The notes below the pieces were generated by a model, which worked only from the letters and a program-made list of their open reading frames with translations, did not search any database and was not told the DNA's origin. From F23-B02 sp963625655 (lineage in GTDB: Bacteria; Bacillota; Clostridia; Oscillospirales; Oscillospiraceae), in assembly GCA_963625655.1 (NCBI GenBank), contig CAVFTS010000003.1:17682-81681 (forward strand): a stretch of DNA of 64,000 nt. Direction: 5' to 3'. Numbering within the stretch: position 1 is the first letter of the stretch; every line of letters starts with the position of its first letter. Position numbers and translations under genes: made by a program. Positions 47,813-55,337 of the stretch are shown here, piece after piece.

Positions 47813-48535
47813 TCACCGTCTGCGGCAGTCGACCTCACAGAGGGTGCAAAGCTCGCCGTCGCACATGACCGCAAGCGTCCAAAGCCCCGCATCGTTGTGT
47901 GCGCAGGCGACGGGGGAGTCCCCCGCCTTGAGCGCACGCTTGTACATTATGCGGACGCTTAAAGGATCGCATTCGAGCGCCTCGTCGGGGATAAGCTCGG
48001 TCGCAAAATCAAGATACGCCGTGTTGTGGACATGGCGGTTGTAGTCAATATCACTGCGGCGCAGCGCAAAGGGAGCGGAAAGCTCAAAGCTTTCGGGGAG
48101 ACGAAGCTTTGACCGCCGCATATCGAAGATGCCGTCCTGTTCGGGACCGTACTTGTTCATAAGCTCCTCGCTTATGCGCACGACTCTGCCCCTGTCCACG
48201 TCGAGCAGGGAGAGCATGGTCTGACCCGTCACAAGCAGCTCGTCGCCGCACTTGAGCCGAAACTCACGCTCACAGCGGACGCAGGGACCCTTGCCCCGTA
48301 TATAGGTCTCCGCAGAGAGCCTTTCGCCCCGCTTCGGCAGTCGGGAGATGTTCAGCGACCACTCCGTGAGTATCCACTCGGCGTTGTGCATGAGCGCTTT
48401 AAGCTCAGGATCCCGCACCGCATCGGTGTGATGGTCGGCACAGTTTTCAAAGAGCTTCAAAACCGAGGACGGCTTGAGCCTTGCGGAGCAATCAAAATCG
48501 TCAAGTCTGGTAATAACACGTTCGCTGTAAATCAT
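47813..48535 (-). CDS. Acyl-ACP thioesterase
   Basis: A 240-residue double-hotdog enzyme of the FatA/bacterial TE type that frees fatty acids from acyl carrier protein. N-half: ERVITRLDDFDCSARLKPSS and EWILTEWSLNISRLPKRGE; C-half: RRSDIDYNRHVHNTAYLDFA, the catalytic Asp/Asn/His region (usual form 'DMNGHVNN'). AGGAGGTGCGCC precedes the minus-strand ATG. Single-gene unit. Confidence 0.88.
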   Translation of the reverse strand: MIYSERVITRLDDFDCSARLKPSSVLKLFENCADHHTDAVRDPELKALMHNAEWILTEWSLNISRLPKRGERLSAETYIRGKGPCVRCEREFRLKCGDELLVTGQTMLSLLDVDRGRVVRISEELMNKYGPEQDGIFDMRRSKLRLPESFELSAPFALRRSDIDYNRHVHNTAYLDFATELIPDEALECDPLSVRIMYKRALKAGDSPVACAHNDAGLWTLAVMCDGELCTLCEVDCRRR

Positions 48536-48613
48536 GGCGCACCTCCTATTATAATCAACATATTATAAAAAATTGCGCATTTCAATACGCAGTCTTGCCG
48601 TTTTGTCTGAATT

Positions 48614-48837
48614 TCACCCGCAAAAGCGCAGGCGGATATGCAGTCTGCCGCCCCTGCGTTCGGCGGGGGGTGAGCCACGGCGCTGAAAAAACGAGCGCTG
48701 CCGCTTTAAAAGCAGCAGCGCCTCCGTCTGCGAATACGAACGCAGGGGGAGGTGTCCGCTCTTTGCGAGAAGCTCGGACACCATGTCACCGATGCGCACA
48801 TTGTCGCCGATTATAAATAACGTTTTCTTCGTGTCAC
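48614..48837 (-). pseudogene. Response-regulator receiver domain remnant
   Basis: A minus-strand frame without a good start reads DTKKTLFIIGDNVRIGDMVS, ELLAKSGHLPLRSYSQTEAL, LLLKRQ. This matches the first ~45 residues of OmpR-type receiver domains ('..ILIVDDE..I.DMV..LL...GY.V..AYSGTEALLLL') with the acidic pocket altered (GDN). After that it turns into Arg/Gly-rich nonsense and stops at 48614; phospho-acceptor Asp and DNA-binding domain are absent. Confidence 0.55.
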
Positions 48838-50522
48838 TGTAAGGAGAGATAGTTTTTCATAAAGCGCATGAGCATGGTCGCAACCTGCGCTCTCGTGGCG
48901 TCGTTTGCGGGCGCAAGCTCCGTTGCGGATATGCCGTTGATTATCCGCTGACCGACTGCCCATTCAAGCGAGTAGACATATTCCGTGCTTATGCCCTCGG
49001 AGTCGGTAAAGCGGCTGATGTCCGCATGAACCTCGGCGTCGGTGTCTCTGCCGATAAACGAGGCGTAGCGGCACAGGAAGGTCGCAAGTTGCTGACGGGA
49101 AAGCATCTCGTTTGCACGGAAGCTGCCGTCCAAATAGCCGTTTGCAATCTTATAGTGCGATGCCCAAAGTATCGCATCGTAGTAGGCGTTTTTCTCAAGG
49201 TCGGTAAAGGGATTTTCGTAGCCCTCCACAGACGGGGAGCCGTTGAGCCTGTACAGCACCGTCACGAGCATACCGCGGCTCATCGTTCTGTTCGGCTGAA
49301 AACTCGTTGTCGTTACGCCGTTAAAGAGCTTGTTTGCGACGACGTAGTCAATTGCGTCATGCGCCCAGAAGCCGTAGCCCACGTCGGCAAACGCCACGGA
49401 CGGGCAGCTTTCACCGTAAGCGCAGGAGGGCGAGGGATCGGGCGACGGTGAGGGGTCGGGAGACGGCGAGGGATCGGGAGACGGCGAAGGGTCGGGCGAC
49501 GGTGAGGGGTCGGGCGACGGCGAGGGATCGGGCGACGGTGAGGGGTCGGGAGACGGCGAGGGATCGGGAGATGGCGAGGGATCGGGCGACGGTGAGGGGT
49601 CGGGAGACGGCGAGGGATCGGGAGACGGCGAAGGGTCGGGCAACGGTGAGGGGTCGGGCGACGGCGAGGGATCGGGCGACGGTGAGGGGTCGGGCGACGG
49701 CGAGGGATCGGGCGTGGGAGTCGCCTGCTTCCAGCTTGCGGTGAGCGAGAGATTCTTCGAAGCGACGGTGCTGCCCGTTATCGTCTCGCCCCTTGCGTTT
49801 AACCAGCCGTTAAATATGTAGCCGTCCTTGGAGGCGGTGGGTAGGGAGCCGTAGGGCTGATCCTTGTAGTACGCCTTGACTCGGTTGCCGCCCTGAATAC
49901 TGCCGCCGCCTGCGTCCATTTTAATGTACACGAAATCGGGGCAGCTTTGGCTGTCGCCGGGGTACACGCCGTAGAGCAGGATCTTTGCTTCCTCAAGGCG
50001 GCGGACGATAAGCCCTTCGTAGATTATGCCGCCTGCGCTGCAAATGACGGACATGGAGTCGGCAAGCTCCAAGGGGTCTACGCTGCGGAAGCCGTTTTTA
50101 ATGTACCTTGCAAGACGCCAGGAGCCGGCATAGCCCTCAACCCAGCCGGAGCCGAAGTTGTAGCTCAGGCTCAAAAGAGCGTCAAACTCGTTCTGCGTAA
50201 AAACATAGCCGTAGCGCTCGGAGAGCTTGCACACATAGGCCTCAAATGCGGCGATGTCGTTTCTGAAATACTCGTCCGCCTGCTCTTGGGTTATGACCAT
50301 GCCCTCGTAAATGTCGGGGGCGCAGTGACCGTAGCCTATGGTCCAGTAGCTCTCGCCGGGGTTTTTGTATGCCGTAAGGCGCAGACCTTCCTTGCCTTTT
50401 ATGTAATCATATATCTTCTCGCTGCCGGACTGTGCGGACTCGACAGGGTCGGCAAAGGCGGTGAGCGGGATAAGCGTCAGCAGCAGAATAAGGCAGAGAA
50501 ACAGCGATATCGTGCGCTTCAT
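48834..50522 (-). CDS. Secreted SLH-domain protein with lysozyme (GH24-like) domain and DPSPSP linker
   Basis: About 562 residues; ATG at 50522 has AGGAGG 7 nt upstream. Signal peptide to ~24 (ISLFLCLILLLTLIPLTAFA). Residues ~32-175 are a T4-lysozyme/GH24-like muramidase: KGKEGLRLTAYKNPGESYWT with the catalytic Glu in KGKEGLR, IGYGH, and ALLSLSYNFGSG. An InlB-type repeat follows (GYIFNGWLNARGETITGS). A linker of about 16 DPSPSP units (~265-360) leads to three SLH repeats (FADVGYGFWAHDAIDYVVAN; FTDLEKNAYYDAILWASHYK; DSEGISTEYVYSLEWAVGQR). SLH modules bind wall polymers, so this is likely a surface-held wall hydrolase used in remodelling or against other cells. Confidence 0.87.
   Translation of the reverse strand: MKRTISLFLCLILLLTLIPLTAFADPVESAQSGSEKIYDYIKGKEGLRLTAYKNPGESYWTIGYGHCAPDIYEGMVITQEQADEYFRNDIAAFEAYVCKLSERYGYVFTQNEFDALLSLSYNFGSGWVEGYAGSWRLARYIKNGFRSVDPLELADSMSVICSAGGIIYEGLIVRRLEEAKILLYGVYPGDSQSCPDFVYIKMDAGGGSIQGGNRVKAYYKDQPYGSLPTASKDGYIFNGWLNARGETITGSTVASKNLSLTASWKQATPTPDPSPSPDPSPSPDPSPSPDPSPLPDPSPSPDPSPSPDPSPSPDPSPSPDPSPSPDPSPSPDPSPSPDPSPSPDPSPSPDPSPSPDPSPSPDPSPSCAYGESCPSVAFADVGYGFWAHDAIDYVVANKLFNGVTTTSFQPNRTMSRGMLVTVLYRLNGSPSVEGYENPFTDLEKNAYYDAILWASHYKIANGYLDGSFRANEMLSRQQLATFLCRYASFIGRDTDAEVHADISRFTDSEGISTEYVYSLEWAVGQRIINGISATELAPANDATRAQVATMLMRFMKNYLSLQ
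49430..49712 (-). repeat. 18-nt tandem repeat coding for DPSPSP
   Basis: About 16 near-identical 18-nt units (plus strand GGCGACGGTGAGGGGTCG and variants). One unit encodes DPSPLP. Such arrays change length by slippage. Confidence 0.95.
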
Positions 50523-50597
50523 TCGCATTCCTCCTTTTAAAGTTTTTAAACATTTTAACACACGCTGCGCTTTAAATCAAGCGCCGGCAGAATAAGG

Positions 50598-50635
50598 AAA
50601 AACCGTTCGGAAAAAGCTTCCGAACGGTTTTTAAT
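50598..50635. terminator. Terminator between aquaporin and lysozyme genes
   Basis: AAAACCGTTCGGAA pairs with TTCCGAACGGTTTT around AAAGC; T-runs on both strands. On the minus strand it lies just behind the aquaporin stop. Confidence 0.85.
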
Positions 50636-50640
50636 ATCAC

Positions 50641-51318
50641 TCAATCTTTCTTCGCTGGGTTTAAGAACTTCCAGACGAGCGCCGCCGCAGCGCCGCCGAC
50701 GAGGGGAGCGATGATGAACACCCACACGCACTTGAGGCTCTCGCCGCCGAGCAGAAGGGCGGGGCCGAAGCTCCTTGCGGGGTTGACGGACGTTCCGGTA
50801 AAGGGGATGCCGAGCAGATGCACGAGCGCAAGGCTCAGACCGATTACGATGCCGGCAAGGTGGGAATTTTCCTTCTTGCTCGTTGCGCCGAGAACGGAAA
50901 GCACGAACACGAAGGTCAGGACCGCCTCGATGACGAGGGAGATCTTGAGACTGGGAGCGTCGGGCGCACCGTAGATGTGGTTTGCGCCGAGACCGTAGGA
51001 GTCGCCGAGGACGAGCAGCAGCGCCCATGCGCCGGCTATCGCACCGACAAACTGCGCCGCAACGTAGCCGATAAAGTCCTTAACGCTCATGCCGCCGGTG
51101 AGCAGTACGCCTAATGACACGGCGGGGTTTATGTGGCAGCCGGACACGTTGCCGATGGAGTACGCCATGGCGACGATGACGAGACCGAAGGCGAGTGCCG
51201 TTGCGACGTAGCCCGCATCGGGGAAAAGGCAGCCGGTGACGGCGGCGACGCCGCAGCCGAAGAATACCAGCACGCCGGTGCCGATGAACTCGGCGATGTA
51301 CTTTTTGATGCTTTCCAT
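50641..51318 (-). CDS. aqpZ: Aquaporin (AqpZ-type water channel)
   Basis: A 225-residue MIP channel with six TM helices and both NPA loops: GCHINPAVSLG (~63-73) and TSVNPARSFGPA (~180-191). The selectivity-filter residues of water channels are visible: Phe in ALAFGLVIV, His in LVHLLGIPF, Thr in FTGTSVNPA, and Arg in NPARS. Glycerol facilitators have Gly and a longer loop instead. GGAGGTATGTAA precedes the start. Confidence 0.93.
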   Translation of the reverse strand: MESIKKYIAEFIGTGVLVFFGCGVAAVTGCLFPDAGYVATALAFGLVIVAMAYSIGNVSGCHINPAVSLGVLLTGGMSVKDFIGYVAAQFVGAIAGAWALLLVLGDSYGLGANHIYGAPDAPSLKISLVIEAVLTFVFVLSVLGATSKKENSHLAGIVIGLSLALVHLLGIPFTGTSVNPARSFGPALLLGGESLKCVWVFIIAPLVGGAAAALVWKFLNPAKKD

Positions 51319-51334
51319 TTACATACCTCCGTAA

Positions 51335-51928
51335 TTAAAATATTGTAAGCTGATCCTCCTGCTCACGGATGCGGCGGGTCCAGCATTTGTGGCACATTGC
51401 GACATAGCTGTCGTTACCGCCGAGAAAGACCTGCGCCCCGTGGGTGATTATCCTGCCGTTTGCGTCGATCCTTGCGTTGACGGTCGCCTTTCTGCCGCAG
51501 GCACAGACCGTTTTTATCTCCGTGATGGAGTCGGCAAGCTCCATGAGCCGCCTCGCACCGGGAAAGAAGTGGGTGAGAAAGTCCGTTCTCAGCCCGAAGC
51601 AAAGCACGGGAACGTCCTCACTGTCAACAAGCTCACGGAGCTGGTCTATCTGCTCCGGCGTGAAAAACTGCGCTTCGTCGGCAATGACGACGCTACGGGC
51701 GCCGATCTTGCGATACTCCTCCGAAATGTCCTGCTCCGGCGTAATTATCTGAGCGGAGCGCTGAAGCCCGATGCGGCTGCGGATGATGTCCGCACCGTCT
51801 CTCGTGTCGGTGCTGGGCTTTATGAGCCACACCGTCATGCCGAGCTCCTCGTAGTTGAATTGGGTGATGAGCGCCTGAGCCGATTTCGACGAACCCATTG
51901 CGCCGTACTTGAAATAAAGCTTTGCCAT
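51335..51928 (-). CDS. tdk: Thymidine kinase
   Basis: A 197-residue type II thymidine kinase (salvage of thymidine with ATP). P-loop variant YGAMGSSKSA (~8-17), Walker B-like VVIADEAQFF with catalytic Glu, lasso region, and zinc-ribbon Cys pairs in VCACGRKA and MCHKCW. Next to uridine kinase, separated by 10 nt and probably co-transcribed. Confidence 0.94.
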   Translation of the reverse strand: MAKLYFKYGAMGSSKSAQALITQFNYEELGMTVWLIKPSTDTRDGADIIRSRIGLQRSAQIITPEQDISEEYRKIGARSVVIADEAQFFTPEQIDQLRELVDSEDVPVLCFGLRTDFLTHFFPGARRLMELADSITEIKTVCACGRKATVNARIDANGRIITHGAQVFLGGNDSYVAMCHKCWTRRIREQEDQLTIF

Positions 51929-51938
51929 ATCCGTTTCC

Positions 51939-52556
51939 TTATCTTGAAAGATGCGCCCGCACCCGTTCGATGACCATTTCGAGTGCGACCTGATTGTGAC
52001 CGCCTTCGGGGATGATGATGTCCGCCTTGCGCTTTGACGGCTCAACGAACTGCTCATGCATGGGCTTTACGGTCGTGAGATACTGATTAACGATGTTGTC
52101 GAGGCTTCTGCCCCTGTCCCGAACGTCTCGGATGATGCGGCGAAGGATGCGCACGTCTGCGTCCGTATCGACGTAGATCTTGATGTCCATGAGGTCGCAC
52201 AGGTCGGGACTCTGGAAAATGAGAATGCCCTCCACGACGACGACCTTCGCGGGCTTCACCGTAACGGTTTTTTCGGAGCGGTCGTGGATCTTGTAGTCGT
52301 ACATCGGACTTTGAATGCTCTCGCCACGACGGAGTTTCTTTAAGTCCTCGACCATAAGCTCGGTATCGAAGGCGTCCGGGTGGTCGTAATTGAGCTTGCT
52401 GCGCTCCTCATAGCTCATGCTGTGATGCGCCTTGTAGTAGTTGTCGTGATAGATAACGCTCACGTCGCCGCCGAAGTGCTGCATTATCTTGCGGGTAATG
52501 GTGGTCTTGCCGCTGCCGGTGCCTCCGGCTATACCTATTACTATAATGTCGCCCAT
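51939..52556 (-). CDS. udk: Uridine kinase
   Basis: About 205 residues. P-loop GIAGGTGSGKTT (~8-19), IYHDNYYKAHHSM, NYDHPDAFDTELM, and VVVEGILIF match uridine/cytidine kinases, which make UMP/CMP. ATG at 52556 is preceded by GGAG; a TTG seven codons upstream is in frame but overlaps that site. First gene of the udk-tdk unit, divergent from deoD. Confidence 0.94.
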   Translation of the reverse strand: MGDIIVIGIAGGTGSGKTTITRKIMQHFGGDVSVIYHDNYYKAHHSMSYEERSKLNYDHPDAFDTELMVEDLKKLRRGESIQSPMYDYKIHDRSEKTVTVKPAKVVVVEGILIFQSPDLCDLMDIKIYVDTDADVRILRRIIRDVRDRGRSLDNIVNQYLTTVKPMHEQFVEPSKRKADIIIPEGGHNQVALEMVIERVRAHLSR

Positions 52557-52624
52557 CTTTAGAATCTCCAGCCCCAATATTTATTTTCCGTATAATCATA
52601 TCACACATTTTGTATATGTGCAAT

Positions 52625-52652
52625 TTGACTTTTGAATTTTCTCTGTTATAAT
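52625..52652 (+). promoter_or_regulatory. deoD promoter
   Basis: TTGACT (52625-52630), 16-nt spacer, TATAAT (52647-52652); AAAGGAGG follows at ~52673. Confidence 0.8.
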
Positions 52653-52686
52653 TGGGCTGACAATAAAAACACAAAGGAGGAAGCAT

Positions 52687-53415
52687 ATGCCTATACCTAC
52701 ACCTCATATCGCAGCCAAGGCGGGCGAGATAGCAAAAACCGTGCTTATGCCCGGCGATCCCCTGCGCAGCAAATTCATTGCGGAGAATTTCCTTGAGAAC
52801 CCCGTTCTCGTAAACAACACGAGAGGCGTTCAGGGTCACACCGGAACGTGGAAGGGCGTTCCCGTCACCGTTATGGCGTCCGGCATGGGCATCCCGGCGA
52901 TCGGAATATACAGCTACGAGCTGTACAATTTCTACGGTGTCGAGAACATCATCCGCATCGGCTCCGCCGGCGCGCTCAGAGACGACCTCAAGCTCATGGA
53001 CCTCGTCATCGCACAGGGCGCCTGCACCGATTCAAACTTTGCGCACCAGTTCGAGATTAACGGCACCTTCGCCCCCATTGCGGACTACACCCTCATGTCC
53101 AAGGCGATAGAGGCTGCCGAGGAGCACGGCGCAAACATCCGTGTCGGCAACATCCTGTCGGGCGATAATTTCTACTCCCCCGAGGGCTGCGACGGCAACG
53201 ACAAGTGGAAGAGAATGGGCGTTATGGCGGTCGAGATGGAGGCTGCCGGACTGTATATGAACGCCGCCTACGCAGGCAAGCGTGCGCTGTGCATCTGCAC
53301 CATCTCCGATCACATTTACAGGAACGAGGCGCTGTCTGCCGAAGAAAGACAAAACTCCCTTACACAGATGATAGAGATTGCCCTCGACACGGCGGTCAAG
53401 ATGGAAAAAGTCTGA
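52687..53415 (+). CDS. deoD: Purine-nucleoside phosphorylase (DeoD type)
   Basis: A 242-residue hexameric-type PNP cleaving purine nucleosides with phosphate. MPGDPLRSKFIAENF carries the phosphate-binding Arg; IRIGSAGAL; GVMAVEMEAAGLY binds ribose; and ICTISDHI holds the catalytic Asp. It works with the udk-tdk pair and the nucleoside-type binding protein downstream in salvage. Confidence 0.96.
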   Translation: MPIPTPHIAAKAGEIAKTVLMPGDPLRSKFIAENFLENPVLVNNTRGVQGHTGTWKGVPVTVMASGMGIPAIGIYSYELYNFYGVENIIRIGSAGALRDDLKLMDLVIAQGACTDSNFAHQFEINGTFAPIADYTLMSKAIEAAEEHGANIRVGNILSGDNFYSPEGCDGNDKWKRMGVMAVEMEAAGLYMNAAYAGKRALCICTISDHIYRNEALSAEERQNSLTQMIEIALDTAVKMEKV

Positions 53416-53451
53416 TTTCACCGACATTGAGTGAAATTGTGTATTTTTATC

Positions 53452-53481
53452 TTGATTTAGTATAGCTCTTAGTGCTATAAT
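53452..53481 (+). promoter_or_regulatory. Promoter of the BMP lipoprotein gene
   Basis: TTGATT (53452-53457), 18-nt spacer, TATAAT (53476-53481). Confidence 0.65.
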
Positions 53482-53552
53482 ACCTGCGGTACGAGTTATC
53501 GTACAATTAAATGATTGTACGCAAAAACAAAAATTTTTACGGAGGAAAAAAC

Positions 53553-54776
53553 ATGAAAAGATTCTTAGCGCTTCTTCTTGCTCTTTGCATGGTCTTCGCT
53601 CTCTGCGCTTGCGGCGGCGGTGACAAGGAGAATAACTCCAAAAATGACGGCAACAACTATGAAGTCACCAACACGGAGTACAAGGTCGCAATGATCACCG
53701 ACTACGGCGACATTACCGACAAGTCCTTCAACCAGACCACCTATGAAGCTTGCAAGGAGTTCTGCGAGGACAACGGCGTTGCATTCAGGTATTACAAGCC
53801 CACCGACAACAACACCGACTCCCGCGTTAAGTCCACCGAGAAGGCAATTTCCGAAGGCTACAATGTCATCGTAATGCCCGGCTACGCTTTCGCAGGCACC
53901 CTCGTTGAGGTTGCTCCTCAGTACCCCGAAGTTAAGTTCGTCGCACTCGACGTTGCACTCGGCGACCTCCTTGAGGCTGCTGTCGGCGCAGCAGGCGAGA
54001 CCTATGACTACAATCCCGACAACTGGGAGCTTGCTGACTACTTCGACATGAGCAATGTTTACTGCGCAGTTTACCAGGAAGAGCTCTGCGGCTACATGGC
54101 AGGTTACGCAGCGGTTCAGTTCGGTTACCAAAAGCTCGGCTTCCTCGGCGGTATGGCAGTTCCCGCAGTTATCCGTTACGGCTACGGCTTTGTCCAGGGC
54201 GCTGACGCAGCTGCACAGGAGCTCGGCAAGCAGATCGAGATTAACTATGTCTACGGCGGCCAGTTCTTCGGCGACGCTGACATCACCGCAGTTATGGATA
54301 CCTGGTACCAGGGCGGCACTCAGGTCGTCTTCGCTTGCGGCGGCGGCATCTACACCTCCGCAGCCGAGGCAGCTGCAAAGGTAGAAGACGGCAACGGCAA
54401 GGTTATCGGCGTTGACGTTGACCAGGCTGCTATCATTGACGGCGACTACCAGGCAGGCATGACCGTTACCTCCGCAATGAAGGGCCTTGCTCCCACCACC
54501 ATCGACACCCTCAAGGGCATCGTTGCAGGCGATTGGGACAAGTACGCCGGCAAGATCCAGACCCTCGGCCTCGTAAGCGGTGAGGATCCCACTCTCAACT
54601 ACGTACAGATCCCCATGGAGAGCACCCAGTGGACCTCCGACTTCGGCAAGGAAGACTACATCGCACTCGTAGCAAAGATGTTCGCAGGCGAGATCGAAGT
54701 TTCCAACGACATCGGCGCAATGCCCGAAGTTTCCGCCAACACCACCGTTGACGACCAGGGCAAGATCAAGGGATAA
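53553..54776 (+). CDS. BMP-family (PnrA/Med-like) nucleoside-binding lipoprotein
   Basis: A 407-residue lipoprotein; ATG 53553 with CGGAGG upstream. Signal peptide with lipobox LCAC; then AMITDYGDITDKSFNQTTYE, the Med/PnrA opening, and KLGFLGGMAVPAVIRYGYGF, VIGVDVDQAAIIDGDYQAGM. These proteins capture purine nucleosides for a BmpA-NupABC importer. The ATPase and permease genes are not in this window; a terminator follows. The codon choice is strongly biased, suggesting high expression. Its position behind deoD supports nucleoside use. Confidence 0.88.
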   Translation: MKRFLALLLALCMVFALCACGGGDKENNSKNDGNNYEVTNTEYKVAMITDYGDITDKSFNQTTYEACKEFCEDNGVAFRYYKPTDNNTDSRVKSTEKAISEGYNVIVMPGYAFAGTLVEVAPQYPEVKFVALDVALGDLLEAAVGAAGETYDYNPDNWELADYFDMSNVYCAVYQEELCGYMAGYAAVQFGYQKLGFLGGMAVPAVIRYGYGFVQGADAAAQELGKQIEINYVYGGQFFGDADITAVMDTWYQGGTQVVFACGGGIYTSAAEAAAKVEDGNGKVIGVDVDQAAIIDGDYQAGMTVTSAMKGLAPTTIDTLKGIVAGDWDKYAGKIQTLGLVSGEDPTLNYVQIPMESTQWTSDFGKEDYIALVAKMFAGEIEVSNDIGAMPEVSANTTVDDQGKIKG

Positions 54777-54799
54777 TTCCTGAGATTTAACTCAAAACA

Positions 54800-54829
54800 A
54801 AAAGGACAGGCGAGAGCCTGTCCTTTTTT
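54800..54829 (+). terminator. Terminator of the BMP lipoprotein gene
   Basis: AAAAGGACAGGC-GAGA-GCCTGTCCTTTT with a T-run. Confidence 0.9.
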
Positions 54830-54934
54830 CATATAAAAAACCGAAATACCCACGCCTTGCATCGAAATTTTCCTAAGCGGCAAAATTCGATGCGGGGCGT
54901 ATATAATTTTTTTCACAAAATTTTGTCAAAGGGG

Positions 54935-54962
54935 TTGAAATTCTCAAAAAGTGTGCTATTAT
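54935..54962 (+). promoter_or_regulatory. groESL promoter
   Basis: TTGAAA (54935-54940), 16-nt spacer, TATTAT (54957-54962), immediately before the CIRCE. Confidence 0.75.
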
Positions 54963-54972
54963 TAAACATAGA

Positions 54973-54999
54973 TTAGCACTCACACTAAATGAGTGCTAA
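54973..54999 (+). promoter_or_regulatory. CIRCE element (HrcA operator) of groESL
   Basis: TTAGCACTC, 9-nt spacer ACACTAAAT, GAGTGCTAA: exact consensus, placed at the transcription start region. Confidence 0.97.
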
Positions 55000-55039
55000 A
55001 TCGACGCAATGCTGTATATTTTTATTGGAGGTAATATAT

Positions 55040-55324
55040 ATGAAGCTCAAGCCTTTGGCAGACAGAGTTGTGCTTACTCAGAAGAAGGCGGAGGAAAAGA
55101 CCCAGAGCGGTATCTTCCTTGCCGCTTCCGCTCAGGAGAAGCCCGAAATATATGAGGTCGTTGAGGTCGGCCCCGGCGGTATCGTTGACGGCAACGAGGT
55201 CACTATGATCGTAAAGCCCGGCGACAAGGTGCTGCTTGCAAAGTACGGCAACAACAAAATCAAACTCGACGACGTGGAGTATACCATCGCACGCCAGTCC
55301 GAAATTCTTGCAATAGTGGAGTAA
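55040..55324 (+). CDS. groES: Co-chaperonin GroES
   Basis: A 94-residue Hsp10. Start ATG 55040 follows GGAGG. KLKPLADRVVLTQKKAEEKT opens the fold, the mobile loop is KTQSGIFLAASAQ, and GDKVLLAKYGNNKIKLDDVE closes it. It caps the GroEL chamber. Operon with groEL, 13 nt apart. Confidence 0.97.
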   Translation: MKLKPLADRVVLTQKKAEEKTQSGIFLAASAQEKPEIYEVVEVGPGGIVDGNEVTMIVKPGDKVLLAKYGNNKIKLDDVEYTIARQSEILAIVE

Positions 55325-55337
55325 GGAGGCATCAATT

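Noticed and set aside
49430..49712. Regular 18-nt repeats considered as a CRISPR array
   Set aside because: Units are contiguous with no spacers and are in frame within a secreted protein (DPSPSP).
49334..49744. Plus-strand Arg/Asp/Thr-rich frame over the repeat
   Set aside because: Shadow of the repeat on the opposite strand; low-complexity and no start site.
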